Below, piece after piece: positions 1 through 11,365 of a stretch of DNA of 64,000 nt. Within the stretch, counting starts at the first letter, position 1, and each line of letters starts with the position of its first letter. The position numbers were made by a program, and so were the translations under genes. Origin of the DNA: Ricinus communis (Eukaryota; Streptophyta; Magnoliopsida; Malpighiales; Euphorbiaceae); assembly GCF_019578655.1 (NCBI RefSeq), contig NC_063257.1, positions 17,298,001-17,362,000 of the forward strand, written 5' to 3'. The notes under the pieces were generated by a model, which did no database searches, was not told the origin of the DNA, and was given only the letters and a program-made list of their open reading frames with translations.

Positions 1-2069
1 TAATTTATTAACCTATTCCACTAATTAATTATGTACAAGGTTTTACTTAGTCTAGCCCAATTACAAGTTATGCTTTAATTCCGAGCCTTTAAGTCTAGAC
101 GGACTACTTTTTATGCAAAGATCTAATTATGTGATCTTAAATCTAATATGACTTAATTAATTATATTAAAGCATGAGAAATCCCATTAGGTCTATATTGA
201 TTTTAGATTTAGTCTAATTACTATTTGATTAACCTAATGGACTATAATTTTCATGTTAGGTCCAATTTTTAACTTAGGGTCTACGTGTCCAAATTTTAAT
301 TAGGTAATCATACTTTAACATAATTGTTGTGCCATAGCATGATGCACTAGTTGAGGCTCGATGGTACACACATGTTCCTGTGTATCCATTCTCTTCCCAA
401 GAGTACGTTGTACTGTACTGGGGCGTCAATCACATAAAACTTTATCACATATCAAGCATAAAGCAAAAATAAAAATGCAAAAAATTAAATCTAGCTATTA
501 CAATCTTTCCTACAACTAAAGAAAGAAATAAGAACACCTAAATACTAAGTATAATATATAAAATCACCAAAAATACATCAAAAATCCGAAAGCGAAGTCA
601 AAATTATGCACAACCAATTGGTCCAAGGCATAGAGCTGATCGGCTCAACACAGAGCCAAATTGACTCTACACTGAGCTGATCGGCTCTAGGGCTTCTCCA
701 TGTCAATTATGTGATTTTCCTCAATTTTTCATGTCCAAAAAATTGATTTTTACAGCACAAAGAATAAAAAATTTGATAAAACATATAAAATTGAATAAAC
801 AATATAAAAAATAGAATCAAACAATGAAAACCTAAAAAAACATACAAACCCTAGAAATCAAAACTAATAATAAGTAAAAATAACATTTTAAAGCATATTC
901 CCAATTTTAATCATGCAATTCTAGAATCTAATTCAAATGAACATAAATAAATTAGTCATGTTTTTCTAATTATTAAACTAATCAGATTTAAAATTCAATA
1001 AATCATACTATCAGATTCAAAATCCTACATGTTCTTATTATCAGATTCAAAACCCAACAAGTTGTAGCATGTTAATTCACAAGAAATCTCTATTCTAATC
1101 ACATAGATCATATGAAATAATAATAAAACATCCTAAACATGTTTCTAGATTCACAAATAAACATAAAAAACCAGTAAGGCAAAAAGTGTTGATGATATGG
1201 ATGTAGGGGAACCCTTAGGTTGTCACCATTGGTTGTTGTTCTATGAGTCTTAGGAGACGAGGAAGCAGTTGAATCGAAGATAAGTTGAGAATCCAGTGCG
1301 ATTTGAGATTTCAAAAAAGTTACCGCCGTTCAAAGAAAAAAGGATTTTCCTAATCTATGGTTCTTTTTTAATGTCTTCTAAAGAAACTATCTATATTTAA
1401 GACATATGGTTTTCTCTCAAAAAGTCTTTGTCTCTGAAAGAAAATTCTAACGATGAATAAAAATTGCTAATTTAATAAAAGTTTCTAATCAATGAAAGTT
1501 GCTCCTCAAGACATTGGGCATATTGTTCTACTTATAGAGCTAGGGTTTAGAAACCCTAAAAAACAGAACGATAAACTTTAGTTATTTCAAATACTTTTCC
1601 TTTGTCGGTCAATAATATCCAATAAAAATCTTTTAAAAATCTCAATAATTATCACAAAAACTTTCTAGAAATTTATTTTATATTTTTGGGAGATTTAAAG
1701 TAAAAGATACACGCAAAACATCATCGAATCATGAAAAATAGCCAATTAGCACTGTGTAGGCCAACCTGCTATGCATAGAGCCGATTCAATTGTACGTAAA
1801 GCTGATTGGTTCTAAGGGCTAAATAGTTTGGAAAATCATGGCAATTTGGTCCTTAAACTTGCTGAAATAACCATTTTACCCTTTAAAGTTAACTTTTCTA
1901 ACAATTACATCCAAACTGATTCTAGAAAAGTGATTTAATTTAATTATTCTCAATCTTACCTTTTATTCTCCCATCCTCAATCTCCCGAAACTCGAGAAAG
2001 GTAGTAACTTTCATCATAGGATTTTCTGTAATTTTCTCGATATTTGGATTCAGAAAATGGGTGCTGAAA
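1..2069 (-). mobile_element. 3' LTR of family A (partial, cut by window edge)
   Basis: This stretch matches 8041-9920 base for base over long blocks, for example the block from TAATTTATTAACC and the purine-rich blocks near 900-1060. It also matches the complete solo LTR at 40477-42677. The LTR 5' end (minus strand) is at about 2069, where the sequence reads TTTCAGCACC on the minus strand. The remaining 300 bp or so of the 3' end lies left of the window. It carries two clusters of a palindromic GATCGGCTC motif (about 640-690 and 1770-1805). Compared with 8041-9920 it has roughly 100 extra bases at about 325-445. Confidence 0.8.
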
Positions 2070-2358
2070 GCTGCCCCTAGTTTCTCAAAATTTATGAACA
2101 TTCATGCGATTAAATAAATTGATACAAATCATAATATCAAGAATACGGTAAAACGATATCATGATGAGCTGTAGAAGCCACACCCGTAAGCTCAAATTTA
2201 TTTTGATTTGATGGGGCGACCACGTCTGCTTGAATTTTGAGGACTTCACCTGCTATCAAAACTTGAGGACTTCAGCTGCTTGATTGAAGGACTACGCCTA
2301 TGATTTGGAAACCATGTCCGTTGATTTGGAAACCACGCCTGTCGATTTGGGAACCACG
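2070..2358 (-). other. Family A polypurine tract and 3' untranslated end with short degenerate repeats
   Basis: On the minus strand a purine-rich stretch (GAGAAACTAGGGGCAGC, about 2070-2086) ends exactly where the LTR begins, as expected of a polypurine tract that primes plus-strand synthesis. Farther in, 2215-2358 holds a degenerate tandem run of about 22-30 bp units of the type GATTTGGAAACCACG and GAGGACTTCACCTGCT. No ORF is visible. Confidence 0.5.
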
Positions 2359-2583
2359 TGTAATACCCGAAATTTTCTTTTTAATAATAATAATAGTATT
2401 AGTAATAACTAACAACGAATTTTTATTTAATTTAAATTAGTTTTATTATTGAGTAACTGAATTAGGATGATATAAAATAGAATTTCAATACTAGATAAAA
2501 ATAAAGAGATTTATTTGACTATATCTAATTAGTTTGATTTTCAAGAAATTAATTAAGTGAATCTCTTAGAGGATAAACTATGT

Positions 2584-2618
<35 letters not shown>

Positions 2619-3997
2619 TCACACTCAAACTTTTCTCATTATGAGTATATGAATTAAATATTATATTTGAAAGTTATAAAAGAAATAATAGATAATATCT
2701 TTATAAAAGAATTTATTTGGGGAATAACGAATTTTAATTAGCAAATGGTATTGGATCAAATTGAAAAAAGTCAACAAATTGATTATTTAATTTAATTAAG
2801 TGTTAGGATTAATTTGACAATTAGTTATGAAATAAGGGCTAAAAGTATAATTTCTTTAATATGGGGTTTAAATGAGAATTTTCATAGTTGATATTTTTGT
2901 AATTAAACATGTCGGTAAGGGCATTTTGGTAATTTCATCATTAAAAGCAAGGGTAATTAAGTAACTCTTTATTTTTAATAATTGTAATTTGGCCGAAATT
3001 AAGTAGTTAGGGGATTAATTGAATGCTATAGAAAAGTTGGAGGGTTAAATAGGAATTTTGCAGGAAGAAATTATTAGTAATTAAAAAGAATGAGGGACTA
3101 AATGGTTATTCAGCAAAATTTAAGGGACCATTTTGCGATAAGGAAAGAAAGAAAGGAAGGAGAATTGGGGAAGAAGGAGAAGAAGAGGGAAAGGGAGGAG
3201 CTACCGTCCGTGGCAGGTGGAGAAGGAGCCTGCCCGAGGTGCGGTGGCGATGGCTGGTGGAGGAGCAGGTGCCGGCGAGTCCAGCGGAAGCAATAGTGGC
3301 AATGAGCGAAAAAAAGGAGAAGAGGCAGCAACTGTTCGATGCCGTTCATGGTGTGTCCGGCAGCGCCAACAGCTACTTATGGTGGCGATCGACTTGTCGG
3401 AGAGTGGACTTTCATTTGGGAGCAGCAACAGCGACATTGGTGGCCAGAGAAAAGCTTGTTCGGGCAGCCAGGATTTTGGTCTTTTTCCGGTGAGTTCCCT
3501 CGAGGGATGCCGATCGGAGTTAATCGATGGACTCCCCTCAGCCCAAGCTTTCCAATGGTACGCAGCGATCAGACTCTGTTTGAAAATCGACGACTGAGAT
3601 CGTCCTTAGATTTCTCTAGATGATCGGGGGCTGGATCGGAGGATCAGGTGCTAGAATCATCTTCTGCGCATTGTCTCAAGTTCATAGGCACGCTCGGATC
3701 ATTGATCGGACTCCGGCGGCTAGAGGCGAGTCGACCGATTAATCAGGTGTCTTGGTAATTCTCTAGCCTGTTAATTTTAGAGTTTGTTGATAAAAAAAAT
3801 TTATTTGATTAATCATTGTGTTGAGCACCATAAAAAAATTATGTGAGGATTATTTGTTAAAATAGTGGTAGGTCAGACCATCTACAAATAATTATGATCT
3901 GTAATGTGTTGTGGAGTTGGAAAAAATAATGTAGTTTTGATGGCCCGGCCTGTTAATTAATTATTGAAAATCATAAATGTTTTTGGTAGCTCGGTGA
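2359..3997 (+). mobile_element. Truncated LTR of family B inserted in family A
   Basis: It starts TGTAATACCCG and follows the same order of blocks as the complete copy at 42841-45738. Shared blocks include the stretch around 3030-3130 and a nearly identical block at 3705-3745 containing GGCGGCTAGAGGCGAGTCGA. It runs out near 3997, so about 1.2 kb of the LTR 3' part is missing and no target-site duplication can be seen. The GC-rich block at 3180-3600 gives overlapping short open frames on both strands. None has recognisable domains and I treat them as LTR sequence. Lineage is uncertain; TGTAACACCC starts and long LTRs are common in Tekay/Del chromoviruses, which is only a suggestion. Confidence 0.65.
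2588..2616. repeat. (AT)n microsatellite
   Basis: An uninterrupted run of alternating A and T of about 29 bases inside the AT-rich first part of the family B LTR. Confidence 0.95.
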
Positions 3998-3999
3998 AG

Positions 4000-5602
4000 G
4001 TTCTTTATAGGGTATTTGGTATGGCTCTGGCTTGAGTTGGGATATATCTTGAAAAAATCTCATGACCTCCTCTTTAATGAAGTCAATAGTGATCATGGAC
4101 ACTTGGTTTGGGGGTGGTGCGTCATTGTAGTTTGGCAGAGGGTTTCTTCTAGCATTGGACTGGTCTGGGTCAGTCAGTTTTCCAGCATCGATAATGTCTT
4201 TGATTTTGTGTTTCAGTTGGATGTAGTTGTCTATATGGTGGCCAAGTGCTTGGTGGAACTTACAGTAGATGTTGGGTTTATAACCAGGTGCATTAGGGTT
4301 AGGTGGGTTTTTGAGGGTAGTCGGTTAGAGCATGCCATTCTGCACTAACCTCTTAAAGATCTTTGAGAGAGGTTGCCTGAAGTTAGAGAACTTTTAGACA
4401 ACATTCACATCTAAAACTTTGCTTCCTCCAGCCTGATAATTTTGCCTTCCGCAAGTTTGCATAGTCTTTCTCTTATTGTTTTCGATTTCTTCAACTTGAA
4501 GCTTGTCACCATATAAGTCTATAAAAGTCTTCAGGTTCATCATTTAAAGCCTTTTGACCCATCCAGGAAGAATATTTCAGACCACCATACAAACTTGGTC
4601 CTTTTTAGAGGGCTTGTTTTTCATCAACCCAGCCTTATTCCTCTATCTAGTTAAGAAATTGGAGAAGGACTCATTTGGCTTTTGCTTAGCAGACTTTGAT
4701 ACTTCCTACTAGGTATTATAGCCATATTTCTTAACAAAAGAATTACACAAATCACGTCATTTAGCTTTAGAAGACTTTTCTCGACCATGATACCAGTTTA
4801 TAATAGGTCCTTCTAGCGACAATACAAACAACTTGACAATTTAGGCCCTACTTAGGTGAGTAGTTCCCATGATGGTGACATACTGCTTTAGATGAACCTT
4901 CGGATCACCATTCCTATTGAAATTGTTCATCTCGGGCATCCTGAACTTCACAGGCAGCTTGTCTTTGCCTATCAGCACCAATTTCTTGAAATCATAGGTC
5001 GGATCCAACCCTTTGATTTCCAGCATATCTTGCATCTTGTCAAGCCTAGCGCTCAAGCCACTCACAACTTCATTAGTGGCAAGAGCGATCTCCCTTTTAG
5101 CTTGGTCTAACACGAACTCATCAAAATCTCATTGGTTCTGGGGCATTCTCCTTCTAGCGGAATCTTCAACATTGGTATTGGCAGTGGTTGTGGTAGCGGC
5201 AACAGTTTCAACGGCAATTGCAGCCGGATCAACAACCATATGAGCAACTAGGGCAATCGGGACAACAAGTGGGGCTTAATTTGTAGCCATTCCAACCAAA
5301 AGTTGTTGGAGCTCTTCCCAAATCACACCCCTCAGATCATAGATAACAACATTCTTAAGGATCTCAACATCTTATTCATTAGCTCTTTTATTGGCCATCT
5401 CGAATGTAGCTTCAGTCTCACTTGTGGAAGCTTGATGTTTGGATTTTTCAAGGAGCTCTAGTATAGTCTGAATTCTCAATGGGATATGTATTCTCTCCAC
5501 CCTTATGTTGTCTTGCCTCTTCCAACCTAAATAAGTGTCTATATGGCTAAAAAACAAAGAGTCGGTGTACTGCATGAGATGCACGATACACGAGATATGC
5601 AC
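4000..5602 (-). pseudogene. Degenerate gag of family A (Tat/Ogre-like)
   Basis: On the minus strand one reading frame can be followed from about 5500 to 4000 despite roughly ten in-frame stop codons. Visible in order are a leucine-rich N-terminal part (near 5470-5390), a segment containing KLPVKFRMPE and the motif INWYHGR in the retrotransposon gag core (5090-4780), SFVKKYGYN, and near the C terminus the motif YCKFHQALGHH followed by LKHKIKDIIDAGK (about 4270-4190), which is typical of Ty3/gypsy gag of this group. Gag forms the particle that packages element RNA. The longest open piece is 4841-5113. Most stops fall where a single C-to-T or G-to-A change would create them, as expected of a methylated, long-silenced element. 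Protease and polymerase are absent downstream; the frame runs into the family B LTR near 4000. Confidence 0.8.
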
Positions 5603-6227
5603 AAAGAGAAAGAGTTAGCATACACAAAATTATCCTTCCGACCTTATTTCTCCCGTATACAGTTCATGGTGAGTCCTTCTTCCCTAGGATTTTGGGCTTG
5701 GGCTTCCTGTCAATAGGGGATAGTAGGCCCGACGCGCATGCCATAAACTCTAAAGCAGATTTATAACAAATAAGTCAATATCTTTCAATATAAATATAAA
5801 GCTTGTAAATTTTGGGCTCGGGCCTGATTCCACATGTTTTTAGGCTAAAGTTTTTCAATATGTGGGCTAAAGTACTTATAAAGAGAAACATCTCAAATAG
5901 CAAGTAATAAGGTTCCTATGGGAGATTGCTACTGTCATTATCGTGAACTGAGTCTTGGGTAAGGATAAAAGGCTCTCACAAGTAAAAAGTATTTTTCCTT
6001 GGCTTGTCTCCCCACTCAAGGATCCATGTGACGAAGGAAATTCACTCATTATTTATGAGTGATGGTTAGCTAGTGTTGTAATTCCAAGGTTCAAGTGGAA
6101 CCAAAGAACCATTAGTCGACACCATCAGGGCTATTGGGACTAAAAATGTAACCATGCAAGTGATGCGAGAATCACTTGTTAAATCATAAAATTATAGAAA
6201 AATATAAATTAAATTTAGCTTCTCTTA
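5603..6227 (-). other. Untranslated leader of family A
   Basis: The stretch lies between the primer-binding site and gag. It has no open frame of note and no similarity that I recognise to other parts of the window. A 5' leader of this size is usual in Tat/Ogre-like elements. Confidence 0.45.
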
Positions 6228-6245
6228 TTCCCAACAGAGTTGCCA
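6228..6245 (-). promoter_or_regulatory. Primer-binding site of family A
   Basis: The minus strand reads TGGCAACTCTGTTGGGAA, starting TGG as required to pair with the CCA end of a tRNA, three bases from the LTR 3' end at 6249. It resembles the TGGCGACTCCACTGGG site seen at 23819 in this window. Confidence 0.7.
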
Positions 6246-6248
6246 CTT

Positions 6249-9200
6249 TGGCGACAGTTTAAGGGATGCACCCAAGTGTCTTTAGAGACTACGACACTGC
6301 AAGGCTTTTCAACATAATCAGAAACATGCTAACTAGTCACAAAGACTAGAGCGGAGATGGAGGTGTCACCCAGGAAATTCTCTTGAAAACATTTACTAAT
6401 TTGAATGGCGTACTAAATTCCATAAGGAAGCTTCGCAACATCTAGCAACGGATCCAAAAGCCAACTTTCTTATTTGTGTATCTTAGTCTTTTATTTTATT
6501 ATTTAACAAGCTATTCCCTATAAATACAGTAGTTTGTATTGATGTGCGTAAAATACACACATCTAAATGGGATTTTTAAGATTGATTTTATGGACATTTG
6601 GATGTGAATTGGTCCCAACACTCACCCTATGCGTCTGTTTGTGTGCATTAGGTCCAAAAGAAGTCAAATGATGATAAAAGGAAGAATTGGAGCATAATTG
6701 GATGCTGAAGCTGCCGAAACAAGCTAAGTACGAGCATGAGGAAGTTGAATATGGCCGTGTTCCCAACACGGTCACCAACACGGCCGTGTTGGGTACATCA
6801 AACATCAAAGAAAAGGAAGTTCTTAGGGAGCACGGCCACAAAGAGTAACACGGGCATAAACACCAGACCGTGTTGGGAACACGGCCATCAACACGGCCGT
6901 GTTGGCGGCGACTGGGAGAATTAATTAAAAGAAATAAGAGAGGAAAGAAAAGGAGAGAGCGGGGGAGAACGTCCCAAACCCTAATATTTTTCTCTCTAAG
7001 GATTTTCTGAGCTGGAACCAAGGGAAAAGGAGACTTGGATCAAGGTTTCAATCAGATTGCCTTCAAAGATTGAAGATTGGGCGAGGTTCGTTGATTGGTT
7101 TTCAAATCGAGCAAGAGGAACAAGAATCGATTTAATTCGAGCAAGAGGAATTGGGGCTGTTTTCTCTCATCCAAGGGTGTAATCAGGTTTTCTCTACCTT
7201 TACTCATTGTTGTAATTGAATTCTTGTGGATTTTGATAATGAACATGATTAGCTAGATTGATTAAATCCATTGGGATTTCTTTACTATGTTGGCTTAGTA
7301 TTATATTGTTGGATTGTTTGGGTTAGTTTTGTATTCTTCTTGCTTTCAGTATTAATAAGATAATGCATTATTCATGAAACGTTGTGAATTGTGTGTTTAG
7401 ATTGCTTTGTGTGATTGAGAAGTCCATTTGGCAATTGGAATTTTGAATAGCAAGAACTGGTTCATAATCACTTAGAGATAAGGATAATTAACTAGCCGGA
7501 TTAAGAATTAACAAAGCTTAATAGAGGCGAATTAAAGCTTAATGCTAATTTAAGAATCAATCGTTAGGAAGAGATTTCAACTTTAGGTTATTAGATTTAG
7601 GAATTCGGTTATCTCGAGAGAGAAACCGAATTCGGTTAAGAATTCGTCCACGGGTAGCATAATTAGACTCACCAATCCTTTATCTTTTGTTTGATTGCCA
7701 ACTAGTTTAGGTTCCCTTTGGGTTTGCTTTCTTGTCTTGGTTATTTTATTTATCAATTACTTGTGCATCTCCCTTAGAACTTAGCTTGTAGCTATTAGTT
7801 AGTTTAGAAATTATTCATCACTCATTTTAGGTTAATATAACAAAGAACAAAGGAGTAACTCTGGGCTTTCACTTTCCCGAGGAATGCGACCTTGATACTC
7901 GCCATTAGTGCTAGACTGCATCGATAGGTACACTGCCTTAGATTGTAGCTAACACAAGTAGTCATGTATTTACAAGCATTCATTACAGCATGTGAGGCCC
8001 TCTTAAGTCTAGCCCATTTTATTAAGCCCAACCTAGATTTAATTTATTAATCTATTTTACTAATTAATTTTGTATAAGGCTTTACCTAGTCTAGCCCAAT
8101 TACAAGTTATGCTTTAATTCCGAGCCTTTAAGTCTAGATGGACTACTTCTTATGCAAAGACCCAATTATGTGATCTTAAATCTCATATGACCCAATTAAT
8201 TATAATTAAAGCATGGCAAAGCCCACTAGGTCTATATTGATTTTAGATTTAGCTCTTACCATCTGATTAACCTAATGGACTATAAATTTCATATTGGGTC
8301 CAATTTTTAACCTAGGGTCTATGTGTCCAAATTTTAATTAGGCATTCACATTATAGTTATTTGGCATATATCAAGCATAAAGCAAAAAATAGAAGTGCAG
8401 AAAATTAAATCTAGCTATTACAACCTTTCCTATAACTAAAGAATGAAAGAAAAACACCTAAATACTAAGTACAATACATAAAATCAACAAAAATACATCA
8501 AAAATTCAAAAATTAGGCCAAAATTATGCATAACTGATTGGTCCAGGGCATAGAGCCAATCGGCTCTACACTAAGCCGATAAGCTCTGGGGCTCTACAGT
8601 CAATTCTATGATTTTCCTTGATTTTTCATGATCAAGAGTCGATTTTTATCTGCACAAAGAATAGAAAACTCAATTAAAATATATAAAATTGAAAAAAAAG
8701 TATAAAAATTAGAATCAAATAATAAAAGCCTAAAAGAACATGAAAACCCTAGAAATCAAAACTAACAGTAAGTAAAACCCTTGATTTCCAATTTTAATTA
8801 TGCAATCCTAAAAATCTAATTCAAATAAACACAAAAAATTAATTATGTTCCCTAATCATTAAACTAATCAGATTTAAAACCCAAAAAAATCATATCATCA
8901 GATTCAAAACCCTACATGTTCTTATTATCAGATTCAAAACCCAATAAGTTATAGCATGTTAATTCACAAGAAAATCCTATTCTAATCACATAGATCATAT
9001 GAAATAATAATAAAACATCCTAAACATGTTTCTAGATTCATAAATAAACATAAATGAACCAGTAAGGCAAAAGGTGTTGATGATGTGGACGTAGGGGAAC
9101 CCTCAGGTTATCACCATCGGTTGTTGTTCTACGAGTCTTAGAGGATGAGAAAACAGTTGAATTGAAAATAGGTTGAGAATCCAGTGCAACTTGAGATTTC

Positions 9201-9920
9201 AAAAAAAGTTACTATTGTTCTATAAAAAGGGTTTCCTAATCTAGGGTTCTTTCTTAGTGACTTCTAAAGAAACTCTGTGTATTTAAGACGTTTCTCTCAA
9301 AAGTCTTTGTCTCTGAAAGAAAACTCTAACGATGAATAAAAATTGCTAATTAATGAGAGTTGCTAACCAATGAAAGTTTCTTCCCTAGACATAGGGCCTA
9401 TTGTTCTATTTATAGAACTAGGGTTTGGAAACCCTAAAAATCAGAACTATAAACTTTAGTTGTTTCAAAGATTTTCCCCTTATCTGCCAATAGTATCCAA
9501 TATAAATCTTTAAAAAATCTCAATAATTTTCATAGAAACTTTCTAGAAACTTAATTTTATATTTTTAGGTGTTTTAATGTAAAAACATATGCATAAAATA
9601 GCGTCGAATTGTGAAAAATAGCCAATCGGCACTATTTAGAGCCGGTTTATAGAGCCGATTGGTTCTAAGGGCTAAAAAGTTTGGAAAATTATGGTAATAT
9701 GGTCCCTAGACTTGCCAAAATTTCCATCTTACCCCTTAAAGTCTTTTCGGAAAATTAAATCTAAATTGATTCTAGAAAAGTGATTTTAATTTAATTATTC
9801 TCAACTATACCTTGGATTCGCCCGTCCTTAGTCTCTTGAAACTCTAAAAAGGCAGTAACTTTTATTATATGATTTTTCGTAATTTTCTCGATATTTGGAT
9901 CCCAAAAATAGGTACTAATA
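6249..9920 (-). mobile_element. 5' LTR of family A, split by a solo LTR
   Basis: The LTR is 6249-6539 plus 7965-9920, about 2.2 kb when the insertion at 6540-7964 is removed. This is the same length as the solo LTR at 40477-42677, and both parts match that LTR in the same order. Matching stretches include the block around 6420-6535 (CCATAAGGAAGCTT and TTCCCTATAAATA) and 8040-8350. Palindromic GATCGGCTC-type motifs lie near 8555-8600 and 9620-9665. Confidence 0.8.
6540..7964 (+). mobile_element. Athila-like solo LTR with TSD TGTAT
   Basis: It begins TGATGTGCGTAAAATACAC and ends AGTAGTCA. The five bases TGTAT occur on both sides (6535-6539 and 7965-7969), and removing the insert restores a continuous family A LTR. 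The sequence matches the LTR at 50910-51867 (same start) and, reversed, the complete LTR at 54440-55989. Near its 5' part it carries several copies of an ACACGGCCGTGTT-type palindrome (6755-6905). The TG...CA ends, 5-bp duplication and absence of an interior identify a solo LTR, left by recombination between the two LTRs of an integrated element. Open frames at 6563-7021 and 6736-6924 are within the LTR and are not genes. Confidence 0.9.
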
Positions 9921-10835
9921 AGTGCGAATTTCACAGTTGAGAAATCCTTGTCATGGTTGCACTTTCTACTGCAGTGTTTTTTCTCTTTCTTGCAGTCGCA
10001 ATATTTTATATCACGAGCGTAATCACTCCAAAATTCTAAATTTTGAGCTCTACAACTCCAAATAATGAACCATTTATTAGAAACATTTATCAGTCTACTA
10101 CAAATATGTAGTTTGGATTAACTCCAAAGACAATCATCTTTATACTCCAAAAAATCAAAATATTTGATTTTTGATCTAGACAAGACAATTTGGACATGCT
10201 TTAGTATTTTGACTATTGGACTTTCCATACACCTCGAATTGATGTAAAAACTTTTGTATATAAAACTAGACTTCTGAAGCTATAGATTTGAAGAAGTATA
10301 TATTAAAATTCATCTTGTAGCAATAATGCTACTAATTCTCTTTGACCTCATTTGCTATAATCCAATCTGATAGCTTGAGCATAATTCACTTAGAAATGCG
10401 AAAATCCATTTTTATAGCTCTAGAAATTCTTTCGATTTTTGTTCTTGAAACTAGATTGATGTAGCTATCTAGCCATGCATAGTTTTCCTTCATAAACTCT
10501 TCCAACTAGTACAATTTATTCTTTAAACTTTAGCTAACTAATTTTATTTAATGGAGATCATCCTTGTCCCCATGAGTTTCTTGACTCCACCATGCTCTTT
10601 GCATTGCCCTTATATATGCTATATCACTTTTCCACCTTTACTACGTCATGATTTTATCTTGATTTTTATATTGACTTAAGTATTCAAGTCATTGACTCTT
10701 AAATCTATCTTCACACTTATGTCTTCATCTTTATTTATATGCATCAAAGATAATTAAAGATTGCCTACTAAGAACAACAACTCTAAAATAATATTTTGCA
10801 TCATCAAAAGCACATATGAAATCTCAGGGTCAATA
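9921..10835 (-). mobile_element. 3' LTR of SIRE-like copia element (partial)
   Basis: The stretch matches 18885-19821 in the same order (for example GAGAAATCCTTGTC, then TGAGCTCTACAACTCCAAAT), which is the 5' half of the LTR at the other end of this element. The LTR start on the minus strand is at about 10835, directly behind a polypurine tract. The rest of the LTR is missing at 9920, where the family A LTR ends; it presumably lies left of the window, on the far side of element A. Confidence 0.7.
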
Positions 10836-10850
10836 ATCTTCTCCTTTTCC
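10836..10850 (-). other. Polypurine tract of SIRE-like element
   Basis: The minus strand reads GGAAAAGGAGAAGAT immediately before the LTR start at 10835, preceded by TTTGTCATCATG. A TTTGTCATCAT...purine arrangement before the 3' LTR is characteristic of SIRE/Maximus elements. Confidence 0.65.
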
Positions 10851-11365
10851 ATGATGACAAAATATTGATGCAATAATCAAAAATAATTTTCCCTCTTTTA
10901 GAATCATTCAAAAAGGGTTATTAACATAAAGTGTATATATTGTAAATGCAAAAGATTAAATAAAGGCATGAAATCAAAAGATATGTGTATCCTCTCTATT
11001 TTTTACAGCTTGAAGATCTTCACCATATGTTGAATCCCCCTTAAAAAGGTAATTTACGCATAACTAAGAACCTATCTCCCCCTTAAACCATGAACTCTTT
11101 AGTATAAACTAAGAATGTTCATGAATTATAGGGAATGATATAAACAATTTAAAAAGTGCATGATCATATAAATATCAATTAACTCTTTCCTCAATGTAGT
11201 GTTAATTCATTTATTATCTCTCCTTAAGCATGATAATCATGTACATTAAGCTTTTGTATTAACCAATAATTCTTTTCATGATTAACAAGTACAAAGGTGA
11301 GATCACTTGTTGTTAATAGAAGAAGGATGAAAAGGGAAGGGTTGCTAATGATAAGACATAGGCAA
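10851..11365 (-). other. SIRE-like 3' interior, no recognisable coding
   Basis: AT-rich sequence between the polypurine tract and a solo LTR. Several CCCCCTT tracts (purine-rich on the minus strand) are typical of the 3' non-coding part of SIRE elements. I see no open frame with recognisable protein similarity. Confidence 0.4.

Larger units (their letters stand above)
1..9920 (-). mobile_element. Tat/Ogre-like Ty3/gypsy element (family A), non-autonomous, left end outside window
   Basis: Two long direct copies of one LTR (1-2069, and 6249-6539 plus 7965-9920) flank a short interior with a degenerate gag on the minus strand and a primer-binding site at 6228-6245. Reading on the minus strand the order is 5' LTR (high coordinates), primer-binding site, leader, gag, a foreign LTR insertion, then a purine-rich tract and 3' LTR. 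No protease, reverse transcriptase or integrase is recognisable, so this is a deletion derivative. Assignment to the Tat/Ogre lineage rests on the gag motifs and on a primer-binding site resembling the TGGCGACTC type used by that group; this part is inference. The 5' LTR end near 9920 abuts a SIRE-like LTR at 9921, suggesting that A inserted into that LTR. The left target-site duplication lies outside the window. Confidence 0.75.

Noticed and set aside
3110..3623. Overlapping open frames in a GC-rich block
   Set aside because: Frames are open on both strands in several phases, low in complexity, and lie inside an LTR (family B).
6563..7021. 152-codon minus-strand frame
   Set aside because: Lies within a solo LTR; no similarity recognised and the corresponding LTR at 50910 does not keep it.
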